64,000 nucleotides of DNA from Thermodesulfovibrio thiophilus DSM 17215 (lineage in GTDB: Bacteria > Nitrospirota > Thermodesulfovibrionia > Thermodesulfovibrionales > Thermodesulfovibrionaceae): contig NZ_AUIU01000011.1 of assembly GCF_000423865.1 (NCBI RefSeq), positions 124,001-188,000 of the forward strand, in the 5' to 3' direction. Shown here piece by piece: positions 43,410-53,338 of this stretch. The notes below the pieces were generated by a model. The model was not told the DNA's origin, ran no database searches, and worked only from the letters and a program-made list of their open reading frames with translations. The first letter of the stretch is position 1. Each line of letters begins with the position of its first letter. The translations under genes and the position numbers were made by a program.

Positions 43410-44065
43410 AAATTTTTATTGACACAGCTAATTTGGAAGAGATTAAAAAAGCATGGGAACTGGGATTAATTGATGGTGTTACAACAAATCCTTCGCTTCT
43501 GTCTAAGGAAGGCAGAGATCCGATATCATTACTTGAAGAAATATGTAAAATTGTGGATGGTCCTGTAAGTGCGGAGGCTGTATCTCTGAATTTTGATGGT
43601 ATGGTTGCAGAAGCAATTGAACTGAGTAAAATTGCATCGAATATTGTAATCAAGATTCCCATGACTGAAGATGGACTTCTAGCTGTGAGAAAACTTGCTC
43701 AGGATGGAATAAAAACAAATGTAACGCTTATTTTTTCTCCAACCCAGGCTCTTTTAGCTGCAAAAGCTGGTGCTACATATGTCAGTCCTTTTGTTGGCAG
43801 ACTTGATGATATAAGTCATTCAGGTATGAATCTGGTAGAGGATATTCAGATAATTTTTGAGAACTACTCATTTAGAACTGAAATAATTGTTGCCAGCATT
43901 CGTAACCCTCTTCATGTTCTTGACGCAGCAAAGATCGGGGCTGATATTGCTACAATTCCATATTCAGTAATTAAGCAGATAATTAAACATCCTTTAACAG
44001 ACATTGGTATTGAAAAATTTCTCAAAGATTGGGAAAAACTTCACAATAAGGAGGAGAGGAAATGA
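43406..44065 (+). CDS. tal: Transaldolase / fructose-6-phosphate aldolase (TalC type)
   Basis: Small Schiff-base aldolase of 219 residues. The N-terminus [32 protein letters not shown] is diagnostic. The catalytic Lys is in [13 protein letters not shown], and [29 protein letters not shown] follows. This short class works as transaldolase in the pentose phosphate pathway or as fructose-6-phosphate aldolase; the two cannot be separated safely here. It overlaps its neighbours on both sides by 4 nt. Confidence 0.94.
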   Translation: MKIFIDTANLEEIKKAWELGLIDGVTTNPSLLSKEGRDPISLLEEICKIVDGPVSAEAVSLNFDGMVAEAIELSKIASNIVIKIPMTEDGLLAVRKLAQDGIKTNVTLIFSPTQALLAAKAGATYVSPFVGRLDDISHSGMNLVEDIQIIFENYSFRTEIIVASIRNPLHVLDAAKIGADIATIPYSVIKQIIKHPLTDIGIEKFLKDWEKLHNKEERK

Positions 44066-45519
44066 AAAAAAACAAAAAGTTCATCATATCCGGAATTCTT
44101 CTGCTTTTGATAGGAGTTACCATAGGTCTGGTTATTTCTTCAAAGTTTGATTTTCAGACCAAAGGATTTTCTGAGGATTATCAGATTTCAAAAGAATCTC
44201 AAGAGTTGTTATCAAAAATTGGTAACGCAATGGCAGAAGTTATTCAAGCTGTTAGACCCTCTGTTGTAAACATTTACACAACAAAAAAGATTAAAAGACA
44301 GGGGATTCCTTTTCCTTTTAACGACCCATTTTTCAGAAGATTTTTTGATGATGAGTTTGGTGGACTATTTAACAGACCGAAAGAATTTACTCAGACAGCA
44401 CTTGGTTCAGGAGTTATTGTTGACCCTTCGGGGTATATACTTACAAACTATCATGTAATTAAAGGTGCTGATGAAATCAAGGTAAAGCTTTATGATAAAA
44501 AAGTTTTTGACGGTACACTGGTTGGTTATGATGCTAAGACAGATATTGCTGTGATAAAGATTAAGTCAAATGGGCTCCGTGCAATTAAATGGGGAGATTC
44601 TGATAAACTCAAGGTTGGTGAAACAGTTATCGCTATTGGAAATCCGTATGGACTAAATCTAACTGTCACAAGAGGAATAGTGAGTGCTACAGGCAGGGCA
44701 AATGTTGGGATAGCGGACTATGAAGACTTCATTCAAACAGATGCAGCCATTAATCCAGGTAATTCTGGAGGTCCTCTGGTTAATGTTAGTGGTGAGCTTG
44801 TTGGTATAAATACAGCAATATTCAGTACAACAGGAGGATATCAGGGTATTGGTTTTGCCATTCCGAGCAATATGGCAAAGGTAGTTATGGATAGTCTTAT
44901 AAAGAATAAGAAGGTAATCAGGGGATGGCTTGGTGTTACAGTGCAGGATTTGGATACAGAGATGGCAAAGGCATCCGGACTTAAGGAGATAAAAGGCGCT
45001 GTTGTTACTGATATTCAAGATGGAAGCCCTGCTGAAAAAGCAGGTCTCATGAGAAAGGATATCATAATTAGTTTTAATGGTAAAGAAGTTGAAGACGCTG
45101 CTCATCTGAGAAATCTTGTGGTAAGTACTCCGCCAGGCAAAACAGTAAACATGGAGATTATAAGAGGAGGTAAACGCTATACTATAACTGCGACCATAGG
45201 TGAACTGGGTGCAGAACAAATGGTTTCTGAATCAGAGTCTGTTCTGGCAGGTATTTATGTTGAAGATCTTACTTCTAAGATAAGAAGTCAGTTACATATT
45301 CCTAAAAAAATTAACGGAGTCATTATATCATCCATTGATCCAGACTCACCTGCTGATGGATTATTGATGAGAGGTGATGTGATTATGGAAATTAATAATG
45401 AAAAAATTAACAGTGTTAAAGATTTTGTCAGAGTATCAAAGAAAGTTAAAAATGATGCTATAATCTGGTTTTTTAGAGATGGAAGAGTATCATATATTAC
45501 CCTTAAGGTAGGACAGTGA
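44062..45519 (+). CDS. degP: HtrA/DegP-type periplasmic serine protease
   Basis: Envelope quality-control protease of 485 residues. It has an N-terminal membrane helix or signal (about 7-26, [19 protein letters not shown]). The trypsin-like domain shows a catalytic His in [11 protein letters not shown], Asp in AKTDIAVIK and Ser in GNSGGPL. Two PDZ domains follow ([16 protein letters not shown] onward and VYVEDL-like [10 protein letters not shown] onward). Start overlaps the aldolase stop. Its last 30 nt overlap the end of the convergent cysteine-cluster gene. Confidence 0.94.
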   Translation: MKKNKKFIISGILLLLIGVTIGLVISSKFDFQTKGFSEDYQISKESQELLSKIGNAMAEVIQAVRPSVVNIYTTKKIKRQGIPFPFNDPFFRRFFDDEFGGLFNRPKEFTQTALGSGVIVDPSGYILTNYHVIKGADEIKVKLYDKKVFDGTLVGYDAKTDIAVIKIKSNGLRAIKWGDSDKLKVGETVIAIGNPYGLNLTVTRGIVSATGRANVGIADYEDFIQTDAAINPGNSGGPLVNVSGELVGINTAIFSTTGGYQGIGFAIPSNMAKVVMDSLIKNKKVIRGWLGVTVQDLDTEMAKASGLKEIKGAVVTDIQDGSPAEKAGLMRKDIIISFNGKEVEDAAHLRNLVVSTPPGKTVNMEIIRGGKRYTITATIGELGAEQMVSESESVLAGIYVEDLTSKIRSQLHIPKKINGVIISSIDPDSPADGLLMRGDVIMEINNEKINSVKDFVRVSKKVKNDAIIWFFRDGRVSYITLKVGQ

Positions 45520-46038
45520 TTTAAAAAATGAGTTCAGCATCTGCTCTCTGATATAAAGCATATTTTTAAAATTATTTGAAAATTCTCTGAATACTCTGGC
45601 AGGTGCTGACTCCATTTCTTTTAGAAGATTTTCACAAAGATACCAGTTGCATCTTAACGGTCTGAGATATCGTGGTGTTTTACATCCTTTTTCTGTAAGC
45701 AGGTAACAGGGTTCTTTTTCTTTAAGATTTCGGTCTGGAAGAGGAAATTTTTCTCGCAATGCAAGAATATAAATAGTGTCATCATATTCATATCTGCTGT
45801 TTTTATGCTGACAGCAGATATTGGTACAATGCGAGCAAATTTTTCTTGCATTATGGTCGATAAATGGGTCAATCTTTAATAGAATATTTTTAATCTCTAT
45901 TGATAGAATCATTGTTTCTTTAAAAATTTCAGGAAAATTTGTAAAAAAAGAATCAATTTGATTTATAAGTTTTTGAAGCTCATTAATGTTATTCCATAAA
46001 TCTATTTCTCCCCTCTTTATAAAGCAAAAATTGTTCAT
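45490..46038 (-). CDS. Cysteine-rich YkgJ-like protein
   Basis: 182 residues with a probable metal site: ICSHCTNICCQHK in the middle, then CYLLTEKGCKTPRYLRPLRCNWYLCENLL. The order C-x2-C-x3-CC followed by the GC...RPLRC segment recalls YkgJ, but it is more divergent than the other two in the window. The flanks are helical and hydrophilic. The ATG at 46038 has AGGGG about 8 nt upstream. It converges with htrA (30-nt overlap). Function unknown. Confidence 0.65.
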   Translation of the reverse strand: MNNFCFIKRGEIDLWNNINELQKLINQIDSFFTNFPEIFKETMILSIEIKNILLKIDPFIDHNARKICSHCTNICCQHKNSRYEYDDTIYILALREKFPLPDRNLKEKEPCYLLTEKGCKTPRYLRPLRCNWYLCENLLKEMESAPARVFREFSNNFKNMLYIREQMLNSFFKSLSYLKGNI

Positions 46039-46143
46039 TAAAATATCCCCTGATTAGAAGCTATTAAATAACCTATGAGCAATTATATCAGATGCGTGAA
46101 GTAAGAAAAAAGTGCACAGATTAAAATTTTTATTTTAAGTACA

Positions 46144-46164
46144 ATGTCAGTTTTAAACTGACAT
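46144..46164. repeat. Perfect palindrome between fdhD and the cysteine-rich gene
   Basis: Arms ATGTCAGTTT / AAACTGACAT around a single T. It lies 14 nt after the fdhD stop and about 105 nt upstream of the next gene on the same strand. It could end fdhD transcripts or be an operator; no T run follows on the minus strand. Confidence 0.5.
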
Positions 46165-46177
46165 CAGGCAGTAGAAC

Positions 46178-46939
46178 CTAAATAATAATTCTTTCAGGAT
46201 GGGTATAAATGTTGAATCTTTGACCTCTTAAAAATCCAACCACTGTCAGCCCAGATTTATCAGCAAGCTCAACAGCAAGAGATGTTGGTGCAGTTCTACT
46301 TACAATTATAGGAATTTTCCATTTTGCAGTTTTTAATATCATCTCAGAAGAAATTCTTCCGCTTACAAGCATTATCTTGCCTTTAAATGGCACCTTATTA
46401 AGTAAAGCCCAGCCAATGGCTTTGTCGACAGCGTTATGTCTGCCAACATCCTCAGCAATAAATAAAATATTATCCAAATCCGCAATTGCCACTGCATGGA
46501 TACAGCCTGTTGTTCTGTAAAGAGTTGATTTAGCTTGAAACTGTTTAAAAAGGTTGAGAAGTCTATCAGGTTCAATCCGCAAGCTATCATCAGTATAACC
46601 TTTCACATCATTAAGAAAGCTAACTGCAGCCATACATCCAGAGGTTATTGTTTTACCGTCTAAAGATACAAATCCCTCAAGTTCAACTTTGACTTCAGTG
46701 TTATCTCGTGTTTCTTCAATATATATCTTTTCCGGACACCAATCACCTTTAAGAATTCCCTCTGTCATAAGAAAGCCAACTACGAGTTCTTTTACCTGAA
46801 AAGGAGATGCTGCTAAAGAAACTATTTCTTCATTATTTACATAAATTTTTATTTTCTGTTCAACAGCTACAATATCATCAATTTTTAAAATCTCTTTGCG
46901 CTCAATTTTTGTAATTTTTTTATTCTCAAGTGGTTGCAT
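46178..46939 (-). CDS. fdhD: Formate dehydrogenase accessory sulfurtransferase
   Basis: FdhD passes sulfur from the cysteine desulfurase to the molybdenum or tungsten bis-MGD cofactor of formate dehydrogenase. Recognisable blocks are VKELVVGFLMTEGIL, TGCIHAVAIADLDNILFIAEDVGRHNAVDKAIG and MLVSGRISSEMILKTAKWKIPIIVSRTAPTSLAVELA. The Cys loop that is usually CGxCG reads TSGCMAAV here, so only one of the two loop cysteines is present. Length 253 is normal. No formate dehydrogenase gene is in the window. The ATG at 46939 has no Shine-Dalgarno; a -10 stands 6 nt upstream. Confidence 0.9.
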   Translation of the reverse strand: MQPLENKKITKIERKEILKIDDIVAVEQKIKIYVNNEEIVSLAASPFQVKELVVGFLMTEGILKGDWCPEKIYIEETRDNTEVKVELEGFVSLDGKTITSGCMAAVSFLNDVKGYTDDSLRIEPDRLLNLFKQFQAKSTLYRTTGCIHAVAIADLDNILFIAEDVGRHNAVDKAIGWALLNKVPFKGKIMLVSGRISSEMILKTAKWKIPIIVSRTAPTSLAVELADKSGLTVVGFLRGQRFNIYTHPERIII

Positions 46940-46945
46940 ATCAGT

Positions 46946-46974
46946 ATTTTAGCCTATAAATTTTTTTCTTGCAA
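46946..46974 (-). promoter_or_regulatory. Promoter of fdhD, leaderless arrangement
   Basis: Minus strand TTGCAA (46974-46969), 17 nt, TAAAAT (46951-46946), then 6 nt to the ATG at 46939. Transcription should start at the A of the ATG. Confidence 0.6.
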
Positions 46975-47027
46975 ATTCTCTTCAAAAACTGCTATTCTGA
47001 AATTAGAAAAAATTTTGGGAGGTAGAT

Positions 47028-47348
47028 GTGTTTAGTATTAGTGCAAAAGCAGCCGAAAAGGCAAAAGTGATTCTTAAAAACGAGGGTAAAGAAGGCTGGG
47101 GATTGAGGATATTCTCAACAGAAGGATCCTGCAGTCCATCATTTGGTCTTGATATTGATGAAACGCTTCAAGAAGGTGATGAGGTAATCGAGAAAGATGG
47201 ATTAAAGGTTTATATGACTAAACAAACCTTTGACATGTTAAATGATGTTGAACTTGACTACTATGAAGATGAGGAACAGGAAGGATTTGTGCTTAAAGGA
47301 CCAATGCCTTCTTGCGGTTCTGGTTGCGGAGGGTCCTGCGGCGTATAA
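47028..47348 (+). CDS. HesB/IscA-like iron-sulfur protein
   Basis: 106-residue A-type-like carrier fold, with FSISAKAAEKAKVILKNEG at the start, FGLDIDETLQEGDEV in the middle and a C-terminal GPMPSCGSGCGGSCGV tail. Cys35 (GSCSPSFG) plus the tail Cys residues could bind a cluster. The spacing differs from true IscA (C-x60-C-G-C), so this is the HesB-like variant common in anaerobes. The start is GTG at 47028, with GGGAGGT at the right distance; an ATG at 47026 is out of frame. It lies 3 nt before hemB. Confidence 0.82.
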   Translation: MFSISAKAAEKAKVILKNEGKEGWGLRIFSTEGSCSPSFGLDIDETLQEGDEVIEKDGLKVYMTKQTFDMLNDVELDYYEDEEQEGFVLKGPMPSCGSGCGGSCGV

Positions 47349-47351
47349 GCG

Positions 47352-48323
47352 ATGTTTCCAGTTCAACGCTTAAGACGATTAAGAAAAACAGATATCCTGA
47401 GGAAAATGGTGAGGGAAACAACCCTCGCTCCTCAGGATTTTATTTATCCAATGTTTGTTGTTCCGGGAAAAGGAGTTAAAAATTCTATTTCATCAATGCC
47501 AGGGTGTTTCCAGGAAAGTATTGATGAAGCAGTAAAAACAGCTAAGGAAGTATATTCACTGAATATTCCAGCTATAATACTTTTTGGGATTCCTGAAAAT
47601 AAGGATGAAAAAGCCTCTGATGCCTATAAAGACAATGGTGTTGTTCAGCAGGCAATAAAAGCAATAAAAGATTTCATTCCTGAGCTGATTATTATAACCG
47701 ATGTTTGTTTATGTGAATATACATCTCATGGACACTGTGGAATTATAAAAAATGGAACAATCGATAACGATGCTACGCTTGAGGTATTAGCGCTTGAAGC
47801 TGTTTCTCATGCACGTGCAGGTGCTGATATTGTAGCTCCTTCAGATATGATGGATGGAAGGGTAGGGAAAATCCGTAAATCTCTCGATGAAGAAGGTTTT
47901 ACAGATGTGGTAATCCTTTCCTATGCTGCAAAGTATGCATCAGCTTTTTATGGACCTTTCAGAGAAGCAGCTCAATCTGTTCCTGCATTTGGAGACAGAC
48001 GTTCATATCAGATGGATCCAGCAAATCGAAGGGAAGCAATAAGAGAAGTTGCTCTTGATATTGAAGAAGGAGCTGATATGGTTATAATAAAGCCTGCTTT
48101 ATCATATTTAGACATTATATCCGATGTTAAACAATCTTTTAATGTTCCGGTTGCTGCATACAATGTAAGTGGAGAATACTCAATGATAAAAGCTGCGGCT
48201 CAGTTTGGATGGCTTAATGAAGAAACAGTAATGATGGAAATACTTACATCAATAAAACGCGCAGGAGCAGATATAATTCTCTCTTACTTTGCCAGAGAGG
48301 CAGCTAGGCTACTTCAACGTTAA
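47352..48323 (+). CDS. hemB: Porphobilinogen synthase (ALA dehydratase)
   Basis: Condenses two 5-aminolevulinate molecules. The zinc-type metal site is visible as [15 protein letters not shown], the first catalytic Lys in [18 protein letters not shown] and the Schiff-base Lys in [12 protein letters not shown]. The N-terminal arm [18 protein letters not shown] is typical. 323 residues. Works downstream of HemL (28434-29717). It ends 10 nt before the uvrB ATG. Confidence 0.96.
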   Translation: MFPVQRLRRLRKTDILRKMVRETTLAPQDFIYPMFVVPGKGVKNSISSMPGCFQESIDEAVKTAKEVYSLNIPAIILFGIPENKDEKASDAYKDNGVVQQAIKAIKDFIPELIIITDVCLCEYTSHGHCGIIKNGTIDNDATLEVLALEAVSHARAGADIVAPSDMMDGRVGKIRKSLDEEGFTDVVILSYAAKYASAFYGPFREAAQSVPAFGDRRSYQMDPANRREAIREVALDIEEGADMVIIKPALSYLDIISDVKQSFNVPVAAYNVSGEYSMIKAAAQFGWLNEETVMMEILTSIKRAGADIILSYFAREAARLLQR

Positions 48324-48333
48324 AATAATCCCG

Positions 48334-50343
48334 ATGGACAGATTCATACTTCATACCTCCTTTAAGCCAAAGGGAGATCAACCAAAAGCAATTAAACAGC
48401 TAACTGATGGTATAAAAAAGGGACACAGGCATCAGGTTTTACTTGGGGTTACAGGTTCTGGTAAAACATTCACAATTGCCAATGTGATTGCTCGAGTTAA
48501 CAAAGCAACCCTTGTTATTGCTCATAATAAAACACTTGCAGCGCAGCTTTATGGAGAACTGAAAGAGTTATTTCCATACAATGCAGTTGAATATTATGTA
48601 AGCTACTACGATTACTATCAACCTGAAGCCTATATCCCGGAAACAGATACTTACATTGAAAAGGACTCTTTAATTAATGATGATATTGACAGACTGAGAC
48701 ATTCTGCAACGTTATCTGTTCTTACACGAAAAGATGTTATAGTTGTAGCATCTGTATCATGTATTTATGGTATTGGTTCTCCAGATGACTATCTATCAAT
48801 GCATATAAATCTTGAAGAAGGAATGCGCACTGACAGAGATGCACTTTTGAAGAAACTTGTTGAAATTCTCTATATAAGAGAAGAAAATGAATTCAGAAGA
48901 GGATCTTTCAGAGTCAGGGGAGATGTTGTTGATATTTATGCATCACATTGTCTTGAAAGAGCTTACAGAGTCGAATTTTTTGACGATGAAATTGATGCTA
49001 TATATGAAATAGACCCCATGACTGGCAAAAGATTAAGAAGACTTGAGAGAATCTTTATACCACCAAGCAGTCACTGGGTTACTCCTGAGATAAGACTTCA
49101 GCAGTCCTTAAAGACCATTGAAGAAGAACTCGAGGAAAGAATACTCTACTTTAAGGAACGAGGAGAAGATCTGTTTGCAGAAAAAATTGAAAGAAGAACA
49201 CGTTTTGATATGGAGATGCTGAGCCAATTCGGACATTGTCATGGAATTGAAAACTATTCAAGACATTTAAGTGGTAGACTTCCAGGAGAACCTCCATTTA
49301 CGTTGATAGATTATATATATGCCGGTCCTTCAAAGGGTGATTTTTTAACGGTTATTGATGAAAGCCATGTTACTGTACCGCAAATTGGAGGAATGTATGA
49401 AGGAGATCGTTCAAGAAAGCAGACTCTTGTTAATTATGGGTTTAGGCTTCCTTCTGCTCTTGATAATCGTCCTTTAAAGTTTGAAGAGTTTGAGCACAGA
49501 GTTAATTATGTGATATATGTTTCAGCAACTCCTGGAGATTATGAAATTGAAAAATCTCAGGGGAGAATTATTGAACAGATTATACGACCAACAGGACTTG
49601 TTGATCCAAAGATTGAGGTTCGTCCGGCAACTTCTCAGGTTGAGGATTTACTTGAGGAAATTCAAAAAAGGGTAGTAAATAGCGAAAGAGTTCTTGTTAC
49701 AACCCTGACAAAAAAGATGGCAGAAGACTTAACTGATTACTATACAACTCTTGGGATAAAAGCAAAGTATCTTCATTCAGATATTGATACCCTTGAGAGA
49801 GTTGAAATTTTGCGAGGCCTGAGGCTTGGAAATTTTGATGTGCTTATTGGAGTAAATCTCTTAAGGGAAGGACTTGACCTTCCAGAGGTGTCTCTTGTTG
49901 CAATATTTGATGCGGACAAAGAGGGATTTTTGCGTTCAGAACGGTCTTTAATTCAGACAGCTGGGAGAACATCAAGAAATGTAAATGGTATTGTAATTTT
50001 TTATGCTGATACAATCACTGATTCAATGAAAAAGGCAATTGAGGAAACAGAAAGACGTAGACGAATTCAGGAAAAGTATAATAAAAAAATGGGAATTGTT
50101 CCAGAGACAGTAAAAAGTAAAATAAAAGATATACTCGCATCAATTTATGAAAGGGATTACTTCACTGTAGATGTTCTTGAAGAAAAAGACGAGAAATATG
50201 AGATTAATGGAGAAACTTTGAAAAAACTTGAAGCAGAAATGAAGCATGCTGCGGCAAATCTTGAGTTTGAAAAAGCAGCTCAGATAAGAGATAAGATAGT
50301 TAAGATAAAGGATAAGATGATACAACTGGGTATTTCAGTTTGA
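48334..50343 (+). CDS. uvrB: Excinuclease ABC subunit B
   Basis: Damage-verifying helicase of nucleotide excision repair. Walker A is [15 protein letters not shown]. The beta-hairpin region is [25 protein letters not shown], the [21 protein letters not shown] block follows, and the C-terminal UVR motif reads [25 protein letters not shown] use the ATG at 48334 ([10 protein letters not shown]), since the family begins with this segment. An upstream in-frame ATG at 48289 would overlap hemB. 669 residues. Confidence 0.97.
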   Translation: MDRFILHTSFKPKGDQPKAIKQLTDGIKKGHRHQVLLGVTGSGKTFTIANVIARVNKATLVIAHNKTLAAQLYGELKELFPYNAVEYYVSYYDYYQPEAYIPETDTYIEKDSLINDDIDRLRHSATLSVLTRKDVIVVASVSCIYGIGSPDDYLSMHINLEEGMRTDRDALLKKLVEILYIREENEFRRGSFRVRGDVVDIYASHCLERAYRVEFFDDEIDAIYEIDPMTGKRLRRLERIFIPPSSHWVTPEIRLQQSLKTIEEELEERILYFKERGEDLFAEKIERRTRFDMEMLSQFGHCHGIENYSRHLSGRLPGEPPFTLIDYIYAGPSKGDFLTVIDESHVTVPQIGGMYEGDRSRKQTLVNYGFRLPSALDNRPLKFEEFEHRVNYVIYVSATPGDYEIEKSQGRIIEQIIRPTGLVDPKIEVRPATSQVEDLLEEIQKRVVNSERVLVTTLTKKMAEDLTDYYTTLGIKAKYLHSDIDTLERVEILRGLRLGNFDVLIGVNLLREGLDLPEVSLVAIFDADKEGFLRSERSLIQTAGRTSRNVNGIVIFYADTITDSMKKAIEETERRRRIQEKYNKKMGIVPETVKSKIKDILASIYERDYFTVDVLEEKDEKYEINGETLKKLEAEMKHAAANLEFEKAAQIRDKIVKIKDKMIQLGISV

Positions 50344-50404
50344 AGACAGTCTCATTTTTTCATTTTTCATTAAATAATAACAACAACAAATGATAGATAT
50401 TAAA

Positions 50405-50444
50405 AAATTAAAAGGAGGAGGGGTTGACCTCCTCCTTTTAATTT
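50405..50444. terminator. Strong bidirectional intrinsic terminator
   Basis: A 17-bp stem whose GC core is GGAGGAGG / CCTCCTCC, loop GGTTGA. It is flanked by A-rich sequence on the left and T-rich on the right, so both strands give a stem followed by U residues. It lies between the convergent uvrB and UspA genes and should end both transcripts. Confidence 0.88.
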
Positions 50445-50451
50445 AAAAATT

Positions 50452-51282
50452 TTACTTCTTTTTTACAACAAGTACAGGTCGAGCTGATGTACTGATAACT
50501 TTTTCAGCTATACTCCCCATAAAGAATTTTTCAATGCCTGTTCTTCCGTATGTTCCCATAACGATTAATCCAGCTGCATTCTTATTTGCAGTATCAACAA
50601 TTTGTTCAAATGCTTCTCCTTTTGCAATAACGCTTTGAACTTTAACCCCTTCACGCTCAGCAACTTCTTTTACCATTTTTACTGCTTCTTCAGCATAAGA
50701 GATATTTTCGTCTTTTTTTGCAACAGATACAATAATGAGTTCGCTGCCAAATCTTTTTGCCATGCCGATTGCTTCAGATGTCGCTAATTGACTGTAAACA
50801 GATCCATCTGTTGCTATAACTATTCTGTCAAAATTCAAAGTGGCACCAACAGGAACCACAAGGACTTTGCATGGTGCATTGGCTATAACTTTTGTACCCA
50901 CTGCACCAAGCATTACACCCTTTTTACCGAGAATTATCAAATCAACTCTGTTTTTTATTGCTTCGTCAATTATGTATTTGAATGGATCAGGTCCTGTATA
51001 ACTGATTGTTTCACATTTTACGCCATTTTTTTCAGAAAGAGTCTTAACTTCATCAAGGGCTGCTTTTGCCCTTTTTTCAAGGCTGTCTATGAGTTGAGGC
51101 AGAGTCTCCACAAATTCTGCAGCAAAAACTGGCACTTCTGCAACACAGATAGCATAAACTGTGCTTTCACAGGGTTTTGCAAGTTCAATTGCAGCTTGTG
51201 CAGCAAATTTACCTGCCTCTGAACCATCGGTAGCTACGAGTATTTTATCAACTTTTGTTAACGGACAAGCTCCAATTGCCAT
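50452..51282 (-). CDS. Tandem-domain universal stress protein
   Basis: Two UspA domains in 276 residues (about 10-145 and 150-276). The second has the full ATP-binding pattern G-x2-G-x9-G-S (GTYGRTGIEKFFMGS). The first is degenerate around LGKKGVMLGAVG. ILVATDGSEAGKFAAQAAIELA opens the protein. AAGGAGGT precedes the ATG. It is the last gene of the sigma-54-type operon with the TSUP carrier and the 248-residue membrane protein; UspA partners of transporters are often ATP or AMP sensors. The specific role is not known. Confidence 0.9.
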   Translation of the reverse strand: MAIGACPLTKVDKILVATDGSEAGKFAAQAAIELAKPCESTVYAICVAEVPVFAAEFVETLPQLIDSLEKRAKAALDEVKTLSEKNGVKCETISYTGPDPFKYIIDEAIKNRVDLIILGKKGVMLGAVGTKVIANAPCKVLVVPVGATLNFDRIVIATDGSVYSQLATSEAIGMAKRFGSELIIVSVAKKDENISYAEEAVKMVKEVAEREGVKVQSVIAKGEAFEQIVDTANKNAAGLIVMGTYGRTGIEKFFMGSIAEKVISTSARPVLVVKKK

Positions 51283-51283
51283 A

Positions 51284-52030
51284 TTATACCTCCTTCTTTA
51301 CTTTTGCTTTCTTGGTAGAAAATCCTAATCCTTCAAAAAGATAAAGCATACCAAATCCATACCAGACAGTATATAAAACATAAAATGCTAATAAACCAGT
51401 CAACACACCAGCTTTTTCACTTACTTTTTCAGCCTCAATACCATAGAAATTATAAGCTGGCTCTATTGCCTTTGTTAAAACAGTTTTAATAATATTTGAT
51501 TCATTAACTTTCTTCTCAAGAGTAAATTTTTTGCTAATTGCTGATAATGAATTATGCCACTGCCTAAACATCTGTTTCATTTTGTCATCATCTGTAACTC
51601 CGTATTTATTTTTAATATAGTCACCATTGTTATTATACATCTGCTGCGAATCCTCAAGAGCTGCAAGAAGTATTGCTGCAAAATCACCTGTTATATGAAC
51701 CTTTGTGCCATTAACCTCAACCTGTGCACCATTTGTAGTATAAAGTTTCTTTACATTTTCCGCCCTTTTTTCGCCTTCACCTGGTTTATCTGTTGCCTTT
51801 TTTACATCAATAGTCACATCAAAGGGTTTACCCTTAAATTTTTCAATATCTTTTGTAACTTTTGGTATAAAATAGGCAGAACCCTTTGCTAATTTATTAA
51901 ACAGCTCATCAGAATATTCAAGACCATTCAACCCCTCTCCATATATTGGTGCAAATATTAGAATCAAAACACCAATAAAGCTAATAAGCAGAGTTAAGCC
52001 CATTGATAAATGTTTTTTGTCAACAGCCAT
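51284..52030 (-). CDS. Two-helix membrane protein of unknown function next to a TSUP carrier
   Basis: 248 residues, not assigned to a family. There is one helix near the N-terminus (about 11-29, LTLLISFIGVLILIFAPIY) and one near the C-terminus (about 207-232, VLTGLLAFYVLYTVWYGFGMLYLFEG). Between them lies a soluble, probably extracytoplasmic domain of about 170 residues. That domain begins near YGEGLNGLEYSDELFNKLAKGSAYFIP and includes a possible small beta unit, KPFDVTIDVKKA / AQVEVNGTKVHITGDFA. GGAGGG precedes the ATG. It stands 1 nt after the TSUP gene, so it may be an accessory subunit of that carrier. Confidence 0.72.
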   Translation of the reverse strand: MAVDKKHLSMGLTLLISFIGVLILIFAPIYGEGLNGLEYSDELFNKLAKGSAYFIPKVTKDIEKFKGKPFDVTIDVKKATDKPGEGEKRAENVKKLYTTNGAQVEVNGTKVHITGDFAAILLAALEDSQQMYNNNGDYIKNKYGVTDDDKMKQMFRQWHNSLSAISKKFTLEKKVNESNIIKTVLTKAIEPAYNFYGIEAEKVSEKAGVLTGLLAFYVLYTVWYGFGMLYLFEGLGFSTKKAKVKKEV

Positions 52031-52031
52031 T

Positions 52032-53291
52032 TTATCCCTCCTCTTTAAATGCTTTGAGATTCTTAAAGAACGTTCCTAATACCCATATAGCAAACATGCC
52101 GATCGCTCCCCAGAAAACAATGTTTCCAACAAGAATAAAGATATCACATGCTCCCTGTGAAATTTTCCATAGATTAAGACTTCTTAATTTATCAGGGACA
52201 ACGCTAGCTCTGTTTGCAAAGCCTGCGAGAATTGTCATAACCCAGAAGCCTCTTATAAGCATTCCTGGCACAACCTTTGTAGTGAGGGCTCCAATTTGAA
52301 TTCCTATAAGAGAACCAAGAAGAAGACCCATTGCTAGAGTATAAAATACATAACCATAAATTGCGTACTGAGTAATTGATGAGTAGCCTGCTGTAAATAT
52401 TATCTGTAATATATCAGTTCCAACTGTCGTAGGAGTGGAAACTCCTAAAACATAGACAAAAAGAGGAAATGTAACAAATCCACCACCAACTCCCATAACA
52501 GATGCAAGGATTCCAACAATAAATCCTATACTTGTAACGAATATCCAGGATATTGTTTTTCCACCGAAATCCTGATCGAACTTTATTACTGGAGGGATTT
52601 TGACTTTTTGAATACTTAGTGCAAGTTTTGTTGTTGTTAATGGTGCTCCACCACCATGAGCATCTGTCTGTGTCACACCTTTTTTCCTGGCTCTGCTTAA
52701 TTTTATATAATCAGCCAATCCATAAAATCCAAGTATTGCAAGTATAATAGCATAAATTATGCTGATAAAAGCTTCACTTAATACAGGATCAGCACTGTAT
52801 ATGGCTCTCTGAATATAACCACCTGTAGTAGCACCCAAAACAGAACCGATAACAAAAGCAACAGCAATCCCTACAGAGATATTACCGAGTTTCTTGTGGA
52901 GTACTGTTCCCATTATGGCTTTTGCAAAAATATGAAACTGGTCTGTTCCAACTGCTAGAATTCCCTTAACACCTGCTGCCATCAATGCCGGTGCAATGAT
53001 AAAACCACCGCCAGCACCTATACATCCTGTAATAAGCCCTGCAGCAAGTCCAACAGCAATTGAAGCAACAAATACAGTTGTTGTGTAATGGGATGGTGCA
53101 TAAGCACTTTTCCCACCAAGAATATCAGCAGCACCAAGAATCGAAATCAGAAATATTGGAGTAATTAATGCAAGCAGAATAATCAGTCGTTTTTTGTTCT
53201 TCAGAATATTATCTGACATCTGCTTTTCCCATCGTGCCTGGGCTACAGCCCCTGCCATCATCAAATCATAAACTTTTCTAAGTTTACTCAT
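52032..53291 (-). CDS. TSUP (TauE/SafE) family anion carrier
   Basis: 419 residues with about eight to nine membrane helices. The two TSUP signatures are visible: GLAAGLITGCIGAGGGFIIAPAL in the first half and GFIVGILASVMGVGGGFVTFPLF in the second. A cytoplasmic loop (about 205-240) separates them, and a 25-residue soluble N-terminus (VAQARWEKQMSDNILKNKKR) is extra. Family members move sulfite, sulfoacetate, sulfate or thiosulfate-type anions. In a possible sulfate-reducing relative a sulfur oxyanion is a fair guess. AAAGGAGGAGG precedes the ATG. A sigma-54 promoter lies about 200 nt upstream. Confidence 0.88.
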   Translation of the reverse strand: MSKLRKVYDLMMAGAVAQARWEKQMSDNILKNKKRLIILLALITPIFLISILGAADILGGKSAYAPSHYTTTVFVASIAVGLAAGLITGCIGAGGGFIIAPALMAAGVKGILAVGTDQFHIFAKAIMGTVLHKKLGNISVGIAVAFVIGSVLGATTGGYIQRAIYSADPVLSEAFISIIYAIILAILGFYGLADYIKLSRARKKGVTQTDAHGGGAPLTTTKLALSIQKVKIPPVIKFDQDFGGKTISWIFVTSIGFIVGILASVMGVGGGFVTFPLFVYVLGVSTPTTVGTDILQIIFTAGYSSITQYAIYGYVFYTLAMGLLLGSLIGIQIGALTTKVVPGMLIRGFWVMTILAGFANRASVVPDKLRSLNLWKISQGACDIFILVGNIVFWGAIGMFAIWVLGTFFKNLKAFKEEG

Positions 53292-53338
53292 CCCACATCC
53301 TCCTCCTTTAAAGGTTGTTGTTTTGCTGGTTAAAACTC

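Noticed and set aside
44659-45219. Open frame of 186 codons opposite htrA
   Set aside because: It lies wholly inside a well-conserved protease gene, is rich in Cys, Ser and Tyr as expected for a shadow frame of AT-rich DNA, and has no ribosome-binding site.
50788-51222. 144-codon frame opposite the UspA gene
   Set aside because: Cys/Phe-rich antisense shadow of a clear two-domain UspA protein.
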